Below, piece by piece: positions 1 to 10,224 of a DNA stretch of 52,659 nt. Each line of letters starts with the position of its first letter. Positions within the stretch are counted from its first letter, which is position 1. Source of the DNA: Herpomyces periplanetae. Its lineage: Eukaryota; Ascomycota; Laboulbeniomycetes; Herpomycetales; Herpomycetaceae. The notes under the pieces are model-generated. The model saw only the letters and a program-made list of their open reading frames with translations. It was not told the DNA's origin and made no database searches. The translations under genes and the position numbers were made by a program. The stretch is taken from NCBI GenBank assembly GCA_009733715.1, contig WMKJ01000090.1, forward strand, positions 1 to 52,659, read 5' to 3'.

Positions 1-304
1 GGGCTGCAAACGGTAAATTGTCATAATCCAGTTGTATACGCTGTAGAGCAGCTTGTAGCGCCGTCGTATTGTTAATCGTTAAACGTTGATAAGGAATAAT
101 ATCAGCATCTGAATTTATTTCATCCGACCCGAGTTCCGAAAGTGCTATATCCGATATATCAGATACATCACTACTGCTGTTATCGTTATAGTTGTTGATC
201 CCGTCGGTTTCACGATTAGTTTGGTCAGCCTTTACATTACCGCCACCTGTTTCCCGAGCCATTCCATCTCCACTTGCCGACCATCCGGCAATGCTTTGTC
301 TCAT
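1..304 (-). CDS. EBP2: EBP2-like rRNA-processing protein, N-terminal part (runs off left edge)
   Basis: The frame opens with ATG at 304-302 and stays open to the window edge, giving about 101 residues. The first 65 are Ser/Asn/Asp-rich, including an SSSDVSDISDIALSELGSDE acidic stretch. They are followed by IPYQRLTINNTTALQAALQR and a segment ending LDYDNLPFA. That second part resembles the start of the EBP2 family core, where an INN/VNN-x-x-AL segment precedes a conserved LPW/LPF. EBP2 is a nucleolar protein needed for 27S pre-rRNA processing and 60S assembly. The start is the first ATG and lies 319 bp from the start of a divergent gene, so the two probably share a promoter. Only the weakly conserved N-terminus is visible, so the family call is moderate; the coding call is stronger. 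Confidence 0.55.
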   Translation of the reverse strand, partial: MRQSIAGWSASGDGMARETGGGNVKADQTNRETDGINNYNDNSSSDVSDISDIALSELGSDEINSDADIIPYQRLTINNTTALQAALQRIQLDYDNLPFAA

Positions 305-623
305 AACCAAACGATTTTACCTGATTTAGCGTAACGGAAACAAAACTTTGGAACGTTAACCACCACCGTCGTGCCCAAGCCTAAAATCCTGCGTGTGTCG
401 TGAGCGTATCATCACCGCTTACCTAACCACTCTGCCCATCACGTGCAAGCGTCGGTAAAAGCTGGGTCGAGAAACGTCGTGAGAATAAAAGACTCACGAT
501 TAACGGTTTACTTAAACAAAATTTTACGTTTATGGTACTGCATCGTGTGATTTAAAACTGCTATTCTATTGATTTTGGCTTATTTATCAATTGGATGGTT
601 TTGTTACCATATTGTGTACCGAT
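305..623. promoter_or_regulatory. Divergent promoter between EBP2-like and membrane-protein genes
   Basis: The 319 bp separate two divergent start codons. The left half has moderate GC and includes CGTGTGTCGTGAGCG and ATCACGTGCAAGCG (an E-box-like CACGTG near 440). The right half, next to the + gene, is AT-rich. No open frame of note is seen. Confidence 0.5.
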
Positions 624-1355
624 ATGACTATACTCGTTAGTGAAAGTAAATGGTTAATCGATGATGATACTACGTCTGCTGGATCAGAAAATCACGACGT
701 GAATGGCACTACATCTTCTAATAATTCATCGTCGTCCACTTCTCCCTACAAAGTTCCGTTAGCATATCCTTCACGACTCGCTCCTAAAGGACATATTCCG
801 TTGATTAAAGTTGCTGCTCAACGACAATCCCTGCTTAATTCATCTGCTCGACCATCACGCCATCGTGTTCGTGCTGTATCATCTTCATCTACTTCGCTAC
901 CAAATCTTTTATTATCATGCGTTTTCAATATTGTTAATTTATCCTTATTACGTTTTACACTTGACGTCTTCGTTTACCAACAGTACGCTCAGTCCGTGGA
1001 ATGGAACGTTATCCTTCTTCGTTCGGCGTACGCCCTGCTTTTCTTCATACCTGCTGTCTACGTCGCTAAGTTATACTTGCCCGTTAACGTTTCAGCTGAA
1101 GAATCGTCTAAAGTCAATAATACGTCTATTTCCGCTTATTTTGCCTCTTTTGTATGGTTTGTTATATCGGTATCGTGCGGTGCCAGACTTGTCCATATAA
1201 CTTATACTAGTCCCTACATCGCCGTTATGAAACATGCTCCTGCTCTCGGAACTCTATGGATATGGAGCGTAGTGGAATCCAGTTTAACTGGATCACTGCT
1301 TTCGTCGATATCCTTGCTGGCGTGGTTTCGATTCATGGGTTATGCCAGCTACTAG
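624..1355 (+). CDS. Unassigned four-pass membrane protein
   Basis: This is a single-exon frame of 243 residues from ATG at 624. An upstream in-frame TTG at 591 is not a likely start. Residues 1 to about 95 are polar, Ser/Asn/Arg-rich and probably disordered and cytosolic. They are followed by four hydrophobic segments: about 97-125, 128-150, 170-195 and 207-238. The segment between TM3 and TM4 contains APALGTLWIWSVVE, whose GTLW core looks like a conserved family motif. I do not recognise the family with certainty; an ER or Golgi multi-pass protein is the plainest reading. There is no N-terminal signal peptide, so the first TM segment would act as signal anchor. Its neighbours are nucleolar and signalling genes and do not suggest a function. 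Confidence 0.7.
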   Translation: MTILVSESKWLIDDDTTSAGSENHDVNGTTSSNNSSSSTSPYKVPLAYPSRLAPKGHIPLIKVAAQRQSLLNSSARPSRHRVRAVSSSSTSLPNLLLSCVFNIVNLSLLRFTLDVFVYQQYAQSVEWNVILLRSAYALLFFIPAVYVAKLYLPVNVSAEESSKVNNTSISAYFASFVWFVISVSCGARLVHITYTSPYIAVMKHAPALGTLWIWSVVESSLTGSLLSSISLLAWFRFMGYASY

Positions 1356-1817
1356 TCGGGAGTCATACCTCGACAATTAAACCTATTCACCAATGTTAAG
1401 CACACATATTTTTCTGTGCCATTAACACTATACACTTGCTATTCATGTTATACGATTGAATTTTTCACACTACTTATCACCTACGCTGTTAAATAACATC
1501 GTACAGCGAACTAGTCTGCAAAAGTTGGGCGCCATGCAAGATGTTATACATGCTGGCACTAGTACCAACTTTCCCATTAATACTAAAATTAACATGTCTC
1601 TTGGTCCAACAGAGTGATTATACCATAAATATAACGACGTACAACTAGTTAAACGAACGAGTTGTAAAGCTAACGACACATTGAAATTGATTCGTTCTGT
1701 TTTCGTTAATGCCTGCGAAAATTCTCAAGTTAAGCGTAAAATCCCGCAATCTGCAAGGGAGTTCAGCGATGGTGTATATATTCCTCTCGAAAAATGAAAA
1801 GTAGCTTGCACTATTAT
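1356..1817. other. Intergenic, convergent 3' flanks
   Basis: The 462 bp lie between the stop of the membrane protein (+) and the stop of the Spg1-like gene (-). They are AT-rich and carry no convincing open frame, RNA gene or repeat. They presumably hold the two 3' UTRs and polyadenylation sites. Confidence 0.5.
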
Positions 1818-3578
1818 TCACACAGATTGATATAAGAGCAACGGTTCCCCTGTGTTTTCAATTTCTGGAATCGTACATCGAAGGTCGAAAGCCTTGGATA
1901 AGACAATCTTGAAGATCTATTTAGTCCCATGCACGCAAGGCGCGCATTTGATAGTTAGCGCTACTTGCGACTGTTTGACATGACATAAAAATACCGATGA
2001 ACTAAAACTGAACTTAAATACCTTTTGAACATTAATACTATGACTTGTACTGCTAAATATCAGAGATGCTTTCATAGCTTTTGCAAACCGTTTCGCCTAT
2101 ATAAACTCATTAATTGATATATGTATACGATAATTTGAATACCTGATATGTTAACATACCTGATTGGAAATTTCTTCTTGTTCTTCTCGTGGAAAATTTA
2201 CAAAATGATCATATTTAGTTCCGACTAAAAATGGGATCGCTGTTTTGTTAAAACCGCGACCTTGTCGATACCATTCTTTAATCGAGTTAAGTGTACTTTT
2301 GCGCGTAAGGTCGAACATGAAGAGAATGGCAACTGCATCATTACATACTAAAGGTAGCATGTTCACGAATTCACGTTGACCTCCTAAATCCCAGATTGAG
2401 AATGTGATTTCGGTATTGCGGATCAAAATAGTTTTCTCCATGAAATTAACGCCTAAATAATGCACCAATTTATCATTGCATGGATTCAGATTTTAGTTAA
2501 AATATTGCCGGCTTAGTTACCAACATCATGGCCATATTCGATTAAACTATCTCTTACGCTTTACTGCTGAATTTCGCATTGCGAAAAATCTCTGCGAAAG
2601 CGTTCATCTGGAGGCCGATAAGGAGCGTTTAATAGTAGTGAAATACTTGAATCACTTACCCAGCGTTTGTATATAGTCCTCATCCCAGCTACCTTCAACA
2701 TACTTGACCATTAGACTAGTTTTACCAATCTGTGCATCGCCAACCATGCCGACTTTGATGACCACACTAGGATTTTTGGGTGGCGCTGGTGCCGCTGGTG
2801 CAGTAACGGCGGGAGCCGAAGTCATAGTAGTGGCCGTGATGCCGGCTGACGTTACTAGTACACTCGAGGTTACGGTGGTGTTATCAAACACGACATTTGA
2901 ACTGTTGGTATTTGCCGCTGACCCGGAATTCCAAGTTTGTTGCGAACACGATGTTGATGTAGATGTAGATGAAGCCTGTGTTGCGAAGGAGCTTGCTGAT
3001 TTTTGCTGCGAAAAATTATTTGATGTTAAATGATGATGATTAACCGTGGATTTGTCGTCCTTTATCTCCCCATGCGATTCCGTGTATTTAACGTGCTCAG
3101 GTGAAGAGTGAACTTGACCACGATGATCCGTGAAAAGGGTCAAATTATCTTGAGTAGCGTGATATGTACCCGTTGGGGAATCAGTTGGATAACTGCGGGT
3201 TAAAGTAGCGTGAAAAGGTGCATCGGGAGAGGCTGTTTTTTCAGTAGAAATATGTTGGTAGCTGGAATCAAGCGAAAGATTAGGTAGAGATGCTGATGAT
3301 ACAGTGGAAGAATGCTTTTGAGAAGTGGGACCAGATGAAATGGTAATGACACTAGCACCTGACATAGACATAGGAGTGGATGAAGATAATCCGTGATGTG
3401 ATGAGGCTCGGGGGGATAGTAAAGCCGTAGGAGAAGTTTGTTGCGTAGAACTTTGTAATGAACATTGAGTGGAAAGTAGTGTAGAGTTTAAAGGAGGAGC
3501 TGTACGATGGTTCGAAGTATCCGTAGTTTGATAGACATCGGTGGCATTGCCCGTTGAAGCTGAATGATAATGATTCAT
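1818..3578 (-). CDS. spg1: Spg1/Tem1-type Ras-superfamily GTPase with long N-terminal extension
   Basis: There are four exons: 3578-2660, 2452-2160, 2096-2022 and 1916-1818. Donors are GTAAGT, GTATGT and GTATTT; all acceptors end TAG. They give 461 residues. The GTPase core starts near residue 275: [12 protein letters not shown] (P-loop), [10 protein letters not shown] (switch I), [11 protein letters not shown] (switch II), [11 protein letters not shown] (replacing the usual NKxD, as is typical of Spg1/Tem1), [14 protein letters not shown] (G5 region) and a C-terminal [14 protein letters not shown]. Spg1/Tem1 sits at the spindle pole body and triggers the SIN/MEN cascade for septation and mitotic exit. 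Family members are usually about 200-250 residues. Here about 265 extra N-terminal residues are Ser/Thr/Gln/His-rich and end in an Ala/Pro linker. The extension is in the same exon as the P-loop, so it is not an intron read through by mistake, but an internal start cannot be excluded. The GTPase call is firm. Confidence 0.93.
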
Positions 3579-4980
3579 ACTTGCTGAAGTTATCCACTCA
3601 CGCGCTTCAGCGCAAATTCAAACAGTGCACACACACACACACCCACACGTACAACCAATGTTAATACGGGGAAATCAGCTTCCAGTGTACGGGAAACCAC
3701 AACAGTACCAACCCTACGGTAGACTAATGCAACACGAGCGGATAAACAGACGCACGCTGGCGCAAGCTATCAAAACCACCAACCCACCAAATACACAAAA
3801 CAATGGATGTAAGGTGAGTGATTATATCCGTTTATATATGCGCGTGTGTATATATGAGAGTATATGCATAGGCATGAGCATGCGCTTGCACATGCGTATA
3901 TGTTTATGTTTAACAGCGTCTTCACCTGTACGTATACTAAGTGGACTAAGTTAGCCGGAGCGGAGTCTAAGCAAAACTTGTTAATCTTAGTGCCTATTGC
4001 AAGCAACAATCCAGTTCCAAATAACTTCCGTGGGCTACAAAACAACCAAGCTAGCAAGAGCTAACGTCCACACTACGCCTAAAATACTTTTCAAATAATC
4101 ACTAAACTTCAACTAGTTTACCGTAGAGGGAAGATACGTAGGCACGCTAATACGTCCTTGTTCACTTTATACCCTTTCCTTTATACGTTATTAAACGTAA
4201 GTTATGCTCAGCTCAAGATGAACCCGCAACATAATAAACTTATGTATGCCAATAAATGCCGTGATACCTCCTATGTTCATTCATTCCACAATTCCTTGTC
4301 TAACCTCGATCACTCAATGGAGCGAGCAAATGAAAACTAGAACAAGGTATAGAAGGCTTTGCAATTGTTAAACGTGAAAAAGTGTTCGATTCGAATTCAC
4401 GTTGCGTAAGCACCGACGGGATGTTGTTAACGGTAATGTATCAGTTTAATTGTTGGATGAAGTTAATGGAAATAATCCGTGTCGATTTACCCCAGTGAAA
4501 AGTGCGTGTACGCAATTTATAAAATAGGAAGAGTTACGGTAAATTAACAGGGAGCAAGCGGGTGGAGACTGTTCGGTAAAAGTTTGATACGAGTAAAATA
4601 ACGTATGAAAATTAATAGTTTTGATACAAATGTTACAAAATCAGCGTCAAGAATCTCTCTAGAACGGAGGGAGAAGATGGAATATAAAAAAAAATCAATT
4701 TTTTGTAAAATCTGGTAAAGGGAAGATCCAGTCGCGTCGACAAAATCGCGAAAATTTCTCGAGCTGGGCTCCGGAGAAACTATAATTCCGTCGGCAGGGA
4801 GCCGACGGCCCGGGGCTTCGGGAGTTTCAGATTGGGGTCTGTTTCGGGATCCCGGTGTAGAGCTGACTCATTCGTTCGGGGAGGTAGCGGTTTACCGATT
4901 TTTGGGCGTGGACGCACCAAGTTTGCGCGACCACTACGGAGGGTATCATGAAAGGTTTTCGAGGCTGAATTTTCGCGCAG
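3579..4980. promoter_or_regulatory. Divergent intergenic region between Spg1-like and RRB1 genes
   Basis: The region is 1.4 kb. A short CA tract lies near 3625-3650 and TA/TG-rich simple sequence near 3830-3905. From 3910 to 4700 the DNA is AT-rich without coding signal. A GC-richer block at about 4730-4930 lies directly upstream of RRB1 and includes GGCTCCGGAG and GCCGACGGCCCGGGG. Short overlapping frames at 3625-4064 have no ATG context, composition or similarity to support them. Confidence 0.45.
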
Positions 4981-6608
4981 ATGGAGAATAAATCTGGTAC
5001 ATCGTTAGCTAAGGTTACTAATTCTTTAAGGGATAATAATACCTCGGATTCAGCTCCAGAGCTGGAAGCGTGTTATGAGGATGAATTGGATTCTGATTTA
5101 AGCGAAGACGAAATACATCATGCTTCTGAATCGCCAGATGAAGAAGACTGTGACGATGATGATGATGATGATGACGCTGAAATTATGGAAGATCGCGCAG
5201 CTCGTGACAAACGGAATGCATTTATTCCTGGAAGAGATAAATTAGCCGAGGAAGAAATCCTTACACCGGATTTATCAGCGTACAAAATGCTTTTGAATTT
5301 AAATGCACCCTGGCCTTGTTTATCGTGTGATATTCTAGCTGATGGGCTGGGAGAAGATCGTAAAACATACCCAGCAACAATGTATACAGTAGCATCTACA
5401 CAGGCAGCAAGAGGTCATGAAAAAGAAAATGAAGTTCTCATTATGAAATTGAGTCAACTTTCGCGTATATCAAAGCAAGAATCAAGTCTCTCAGATTCAG
5501 AAACCGATGAATCAAGCGGTGATGATGAAACTGCTAACAATGATCCTATTGTTGAAACTAGAAGTATACCGTTAAATTATAGTGCTAATCGTATTCGAGC
5601 CACTCAAATTCCAACTTTATCTCAAAATAATACCCAGTGTACGGAAAACATCAGCAGCATTACGTTGACGGCAAACATGATGGAGTCTGGTCAAGTGTTA
5701 ATACATAATATTTCCCGGCATGTGTCCTCATTTGATGCGCCGGGGACAATCATTAATCAACAAGATAACAATCCTATAGATGTAATTCAGTTACATAAAT
5801 CTGTGGAAGGATTTGCGGTAGATTGGGCACCTATTAGCTTGCATCCACAGGGTGCTTTACTCACTGGAGACGTATCAGGAAAGATATTTGCGACGAATTT
5901 AAGCCAGGACGGCAGCAAAATGATTGCAGATTCAACGATGCCTTTTACAGGTCACGATGGAACGGTTGAGGAACTTCAATGGTCACCATCTGAGAAGCAT
6001 GTGTTTGCGTCAGCGGGTAACGATGGATCAGTCCGAATTTGGGATATAAGATCTAAAACTCGTAAGCCGGTAATATCGGTGCAGGCCAGTACGACTGATG
6101 TAAATGTTTTGTCATGGTCGCGACAAACTTGTCATTTACTAGCGTCAGGTCATGATGATGGATCTTGGGCAGTGTGGGATCTAAGACAATGGAGGAGCAA
6201 TACGAATTCTGCGAAACGCGGTCAAACGGTGGACAAGGCGACTCGACCCGTTGTAGAGTTTGCGTTTCATCGTGAACAAGTTACTTGTCTTGAATGGCAT
6301 CCGACAGAAGATAGTGTAATGCTTGTTGCCGCAGGCGATAATACACTAACACTATGGGATTTGGCCGTTGAATTTGATGATGATGAAATGAGGTCATCTG
6401 GACGTATTTCTGATGTTCCACCACAGTTATTATTTGTGCATTATATGCCACAAGTAAAGGAAGGCCATTGGCATCCACAGATTCCAGGATGCGTATTTGC
6501 GACAGGAGGAAAAGGTTTTGGGTAAGTTGACTGAATTGGGCTTTGAAAGCAAGGATGCTGATAACAAATTTTTTAATGATTAGTATATTTAAGACGGCCA
6601 ATGTATAA
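4981..6608 (+). CDS. RRB1: RRB1/GRWD1 WD40 protein, ribosomal protein L3 chaperone
   Basis: Two exons, 4981-6521 and 6584-6608 (62-bp intron, GTAAGT to TTAG), give 521 residues. The second exon supplies only the family ending: GFG then IFKTANV and stop. Near residues 30-75 an acidic Asp/Glu run ends with about nine Asp. It is followed by the CAF1C/H4-binding-like segment with FIPGRDKL, LNAPWPCLSCDIL and YTVASTQAA, as in GRWD1/Rrb1. WD40 blades follow from about residue 275, with readable ends VRIWDIRSK, WAVWDLRQW and LTLWDLAVE, and a final HWHPQIPGCVFAT. Rrb1 escorts Rpl3 to pre-60S particles in the nucleolus. The protein is somewhat longer than GRWD1 (446), through extra acidic and Ser-rich loops. 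The ATG at 4981 is the first in frame after a GC-richer leader. Confidence 0.95.
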
Positions 6609-6739
6609 TGTGTACGGATGAATTTAATGACGATAAGCGCTTCTGCAAATCGAAAGTTTTGCTGATTGAGTGATGAGAGTTAAGTTGGGGTGGTATTTAT
6701 TGGTGGACGATGGGTGTAAAAGGTGTAGTAGCAGTCGGA

Positions 6740-7834
6740 CTAGTTGGTTTGATTGGAGTCTTGGTATAGTTCATTAACGATCATATATCGACTAGTCAGT
6801 AACCAAAGCCAGCGGAACCAACGCATTTGACTTGGATGACCATTAACCATTGCACGCTGGGAAGTCCAAAAATTAGGAATATCATTCACGATTATGAGAT
6901 TTTTAAATTGTTTTTGCGAATTGAAAGTGCAGTGAGGAGTAAAGAACGGGGGAGTGAGATTGAATGTTTGAAATAGACGGGATGATATGAAGGTGATTAA
7001 TGCATCTATGAAGCTTGTATACTTTCGTAGAATGTTAACAGTGCGAAGTGTGAATAAACGAACGGGGGGATGAGCGTTTAAACTGGAGGAATTGTTAGAT
7101 AGATATTGGAGGGACTTAACAAATAACTGTGCACCGGAATGTAGAGACTGATGATTTGGATGGTAAGAAACTCCGTGTTTGTCAAAGGTAATGATGATGT
7201 CAAAGGGTATACAAGATGTTAGATGAGGAGATGGGCAGGTTGGTAGTGCAAATGTGGAGTTTTGGAGGGAATGAGTAGAATGTTGGGAAGTCGAGGTAGA
7301 TAAAGAGGCTGAGATGTTTGGCAAAAGAGGGGACTGTAAAGCAGGAGGGAAAGAATTGGCGATGATATTGGCGATATGATTGGAGGGCCAGAATATGGTT
7401 ATTGAATCGGGTAGAGTAGTATCGTTAATAATTCGAATATGATTGGGATTATGAATTCCCAAATGGTGGGCGCTGCGGAAGAGTTCGTTAACGCGAGTTG
7501 AACCTAGACCATCAGCATTGCCTGTAGAGGAAGAGTTGTGGTAAGTAAATGGCGATGGATAGAAGAGAGAGGGTAGGCAAAAGAAAGTGCGAGGGGGAGT
7601 AGAAGAGTAAAAGGGTAAATTACCCGTACTGAAGCAAAGTAAGAAGATTTGGTTATTTAAATCTTTACGAGTGAGAGCTAATAAAGTTGGAGCGAAGAAC
7701 ATAGCTTCATCATCAGGATGGGAGATGAGTAGAATGACGCGTTGATTGCGAATGGGAATACATGAAAATTGGGTGATCCATTGCCAAAGGAAGGTTAAGA
7801 TTAGGGGAAAAAGGGTTAAAAATCCCCAATTCAT
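6740..7834 (-). CDS. GPI12: PIG-L / GPI12: GlcNAc-phosphatidylinositol de-N-acetylase
   Basis: This is a single exon. The preferred ATG at 7834 gives 364 residues; the frame is open upstream to 7930, adding up to 32 residues. Residues 1-23 form a membrane anchor (GFLTLFPLILTFLWQW). The catalytic LmbE-like motif VILLISHPDDEAMFFAPT follows near residue 35, and the second metal and substrate motif TFDKHGVSYHPNHQS near residue 220. A conserved GLGSTRVNELF lies between them. The enzyme removes acetate from GlcNAc-PI on the cytosolic face of the ER, step 2 of GPI anchor synthesis. The family is usually about 250-300 residues. The excess here lies in Ser/Thr/Pro-rich loops after YSSTPP and around the run near residue 185. 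It is divergent with HSBP1. Confidence 0.93.
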   Translation of the reverse strand: MNWGFLTLFPLILTFLWQWITQFSCIPIRNQRVILLISHPDDEAMFFAPTLLALTRKDLNNQIFLLCFSTGNLPFYSSTPPRTFFCLPSLFYPSPFTYHNSSSTGNADGLGSTRVNELFRSAHHLGIHNPNHIRIINDTTLPDSITIFWPSNHIANIIANSFPPALQSPLLPNISASLSTSTSQHSTHSLQNSTFALPTCPSPHLTSCIPFDIIITFDKHGVSYHPNHQSLHSGAQLFVKSLQYLSNNSSSLNAHPPVRLFTLRTVNILRKYTSFIDALITFISSRLFQTFNLTPPFFTPHCTFNSQKQFKNLIIVNDIPNFWTSQRAMVNGHPSQMRWFRWLWLLTSRYMIVNELYQDSNQTN

Positions 7835-8362
7835 TATACGAAAGGATGAATAAAATGACAAGATGAAGAAATGCAAGTTATTTGTTAAAATAACAAAGTG
7901 AAGAGGAAATTTGTCATTTGCACCGTCCAAACATCGTGAAAATTCTTTTTGGACGCACTGGAGAACCGAACATGAGTCACGTGGAGAGGCGGGGGGCCGA
8001 GGGGGAGCAGGCGCGGGCCGGGCGAACTGGGGAAGGCCGAAGAGCGGGAGGGGGCTCGGGGAGGTGTGCGGCCGGGCGGGGGGGAGAGGGTTGCGGCCGG
8101 GCGGCGAGCACGGCTTGACGGCGACGGCGACTAAAGTTCGGCTAGATTGGACGCCGACAGCAACTCGGGCTGCAACTCCGGCTGCAACTCCGGCCGCAAC
8201 TCCGACAACTCCGACAACTCCGACTGCAATTCCGATTACAGCTACATCTGAGTCTGCCTCCCTCTCTGCTTCCGTCTGTCTTATCCTCCCCCAATTTACC
8301 CATCTCCAGATTCCCCCTTCCCCCTTCCCCTCCTACTATACACTATCCCGCCAAATTCTATC
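7835..8362. promoter_or_regulatory. Bidirectional promoter with GC-rich island, PIG-L / HSBP1
   Basis: The first 85 bp beside PIG-L are AT-rich. From about 7980 to 8150 the sequence is strongly GC-rich, with runs such as GGCGGGGGGCCGAGGGGGAG and repeated GCCGGGCG. It contains a CACGTG at about 7979. The last 150 bp before the HSBP1 ATG are CT-rich (TCCCCCTTCCCCTTCC type), a leader pattern seen before other genes here. Open frames through the island encode only low-complexity Gly/Arg or Ala/Thr/Pro and are not genes. Confidence 0.55.
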
Positions 8363-8971
8363 ATGAAGCCAGAAACAAAACTTTCCTCCACTTCTCCCAA
8401 TAAATCAAACACCTCCAATATGTTAAATTCTTCTCACCATCAAACAAATTTTCCCGACCCAAAAAATTCTACACCCTCCCGTCAGTCACCCCACCATCCG
8501 GAATTGAACCATCATGATTATGACCCTAATTCCGGTCCCCATGTTAACAGTGAATCAACTTCGGAGCTAACTGAAGCTGTCGATTCTCTCGTAAATCACC
8601 TAGCTACTAAATTCACTACTATTTCATCAGAACTTCTATCCAAGAGTATGTATCCTTTACCATTTCCTCCGTTAATCTCTACTCACATTGTATCTAGTCG
8701 ATAGCATGTCCAAACGTTTAGACCGATTAGAAGAATCTCTTAGCAAATCTAATCCCTCCTTTTACCTATCTACTCTTCCCATTGATGATGATCATGACAA
8801 AAAATTTGTACCCGGTATGTATCATATCCTACACCAAACTTCCCAATTAATCACACCCTATCAATTACCCGGCTAATTCATCCACCCTTTCGTACGTTTT
8901 AATCTTCCTTAACAGACAAACTTGATCAATCCACTTCAAAACCAAGTCCACACGATAAATTTAAACCTTAG
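8363..8971 (+). CDS. HSBP1: Heat shock factor-binding protein 1 (HSBP1)-like coiled-coil protein
   Basis: Three exons, 8363-8645, 8698-8814 and 8916-8971 (donors GTATGT twice, acceptors CTAG and ACAG), give 151 residues. The core near residues 70-118 reads ELTEAVDSLVNHLATKF, then TISSELLSKIDSMSKRLDRL. It aligns position by position with the trimeric/hexameric heptad coiled coil of HSBP1 (human: DLTSVVQTLLQQMQDKF...IDDMSSRIDDLE). HSBP1 binds the HSF1 trimer coiled coil and also acts in WASH complex assembly. Human HSBP1 is only 76 residues. This one has an extra N-terminus of about 70 residues, rich in Ser/Asn/His/Pro, and a charged tail (DDDHDKKF, HDKFKP). The last exon is short and inferred from phase alone; the core is firm. 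Confidence 0.85.
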
Positions 8972-10224
8972 CAAATACCCTCAACACACACTCCATTTGC
9001 ACTTTTCCTACTACTCTGTCCTTTCCTTAAACCCTCTAAATTTCGTACAAACCTTTCCACAGACCGCTACTCTACTCTTCCATCACATCCAATCCTAGCT
9101 TAACCTCTTACAACTCGACTGTTAACTTTCCCGTCTCCCACTTTCTACTTCAAATTCAAACTCGTCTACACCATTACTGCTCTCATCATCACATTCATTA
9201 ACCCCATGCTTAACTCCAACATTCACCCTGCACCAAATCAATTCCCCGGTCCTACATTACAACATCACTCCCTAACCTGCCCAATAAACCTACATTATTA
9301 TCATCACTTTTACTACCAAATCAGCTGAATGTCAACACTGCTTCTGCCTACAATATTCCATGAATCTACTCCACTACAACCTCGCTTTGGATCTTAATAC
9401 TTTTCCCACGCCTCACCACTATTGGCTTTGAAACATCCAAATAAACCGTAATTTTGCTACCAAACCACCCTCGCCTAAACCTTCACGAAAATCCGTATCC
9501 CGCCCGTGCCCATTATCCATTATCCTTGACTTTATCCTCGGAAATTCTTATTTTTTCAAGTCTTATGAGTATTCACCTCCCCGGCAACTCCACTACACAC
9601 CGGTTCCCTTAATTCAAATCTCCCCCGTGAAAATTATTAGCGGCAAATTCCCTCATCCCTAACCCACTTTCCTGCCTGACCGGCTAACTCAAGTACACTC
9701 CGATTCACCTTCAGCATACGGTAAAGATGTGTTCATCTCGTCCACGAACAAATTATCTCCCTCCCCCATAACTCTTCAAAGCATCTCACGTCCACTCCAG
9801 TACAAGTTAACACAATAAGCTTGCAACTCAGTATGATCAAAAATCAATTTTATATATCATGATACATCTCACCTTTCTAACAATACAACTTGAAAACACA
9901 AGACAAAGCATAATCAATTGCCAGAAACATTGACTTCCCCATTATCCTGATGAATCAACATCAATTTCGGCTACTATAAACTGTGTACCCGTGCACGAAA
10001 CCGTTTAAGCCAAAAACTTAGTTCGTCAACTCTAATCCTTGTCACTATTCAAAGCAAGGGATTATCGCGGGAAACTTTCACACGCAGTATCTCTTAACTT
10101 ATCTATCATGAAAATATTACTTAAATCTTTCCTTATCTGCTGAATCATTGCGCAGCTGCTCCCTCCCCCCAATTCATATTCGTAGTAATGCATCCAGCCT
10201 TTGATAATCCCGTCTGCAATCCCT
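8972..10224. other. 1.25 kb gene-poor stretch with strong C-over-G skew
   Basis: This lies between the convergent ends of HSBP1 (+) and eIF3a (-). Most of it up to about 9700 is rich in C, T and A but very poor in G on the + strand; for example 9001-9060 has only about two G but many C. Stops are frequent in all + frames and I find no splice-linked reading frame. Frames at 10062-10224 lie in the 3' flank of eIF3a. It may be a long 3' UTR or a non-coding transcript. Confidence 0.4.

Noticed and set aside
3625-4064. Several overlapping short frames on both strands
   Set aside because: They arise from CA and TA/TG simple sequence, overlap each other, and show no family similarity or start context.
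7911-8366. 151-codon frame through the GC-rich island
   Set aside because: Gly/Arg/Ala and Ala/Thr/Pro low complexity, no in-frame conserved start, and it overlaps the HSBP1 start; better explained as promoter DNA.
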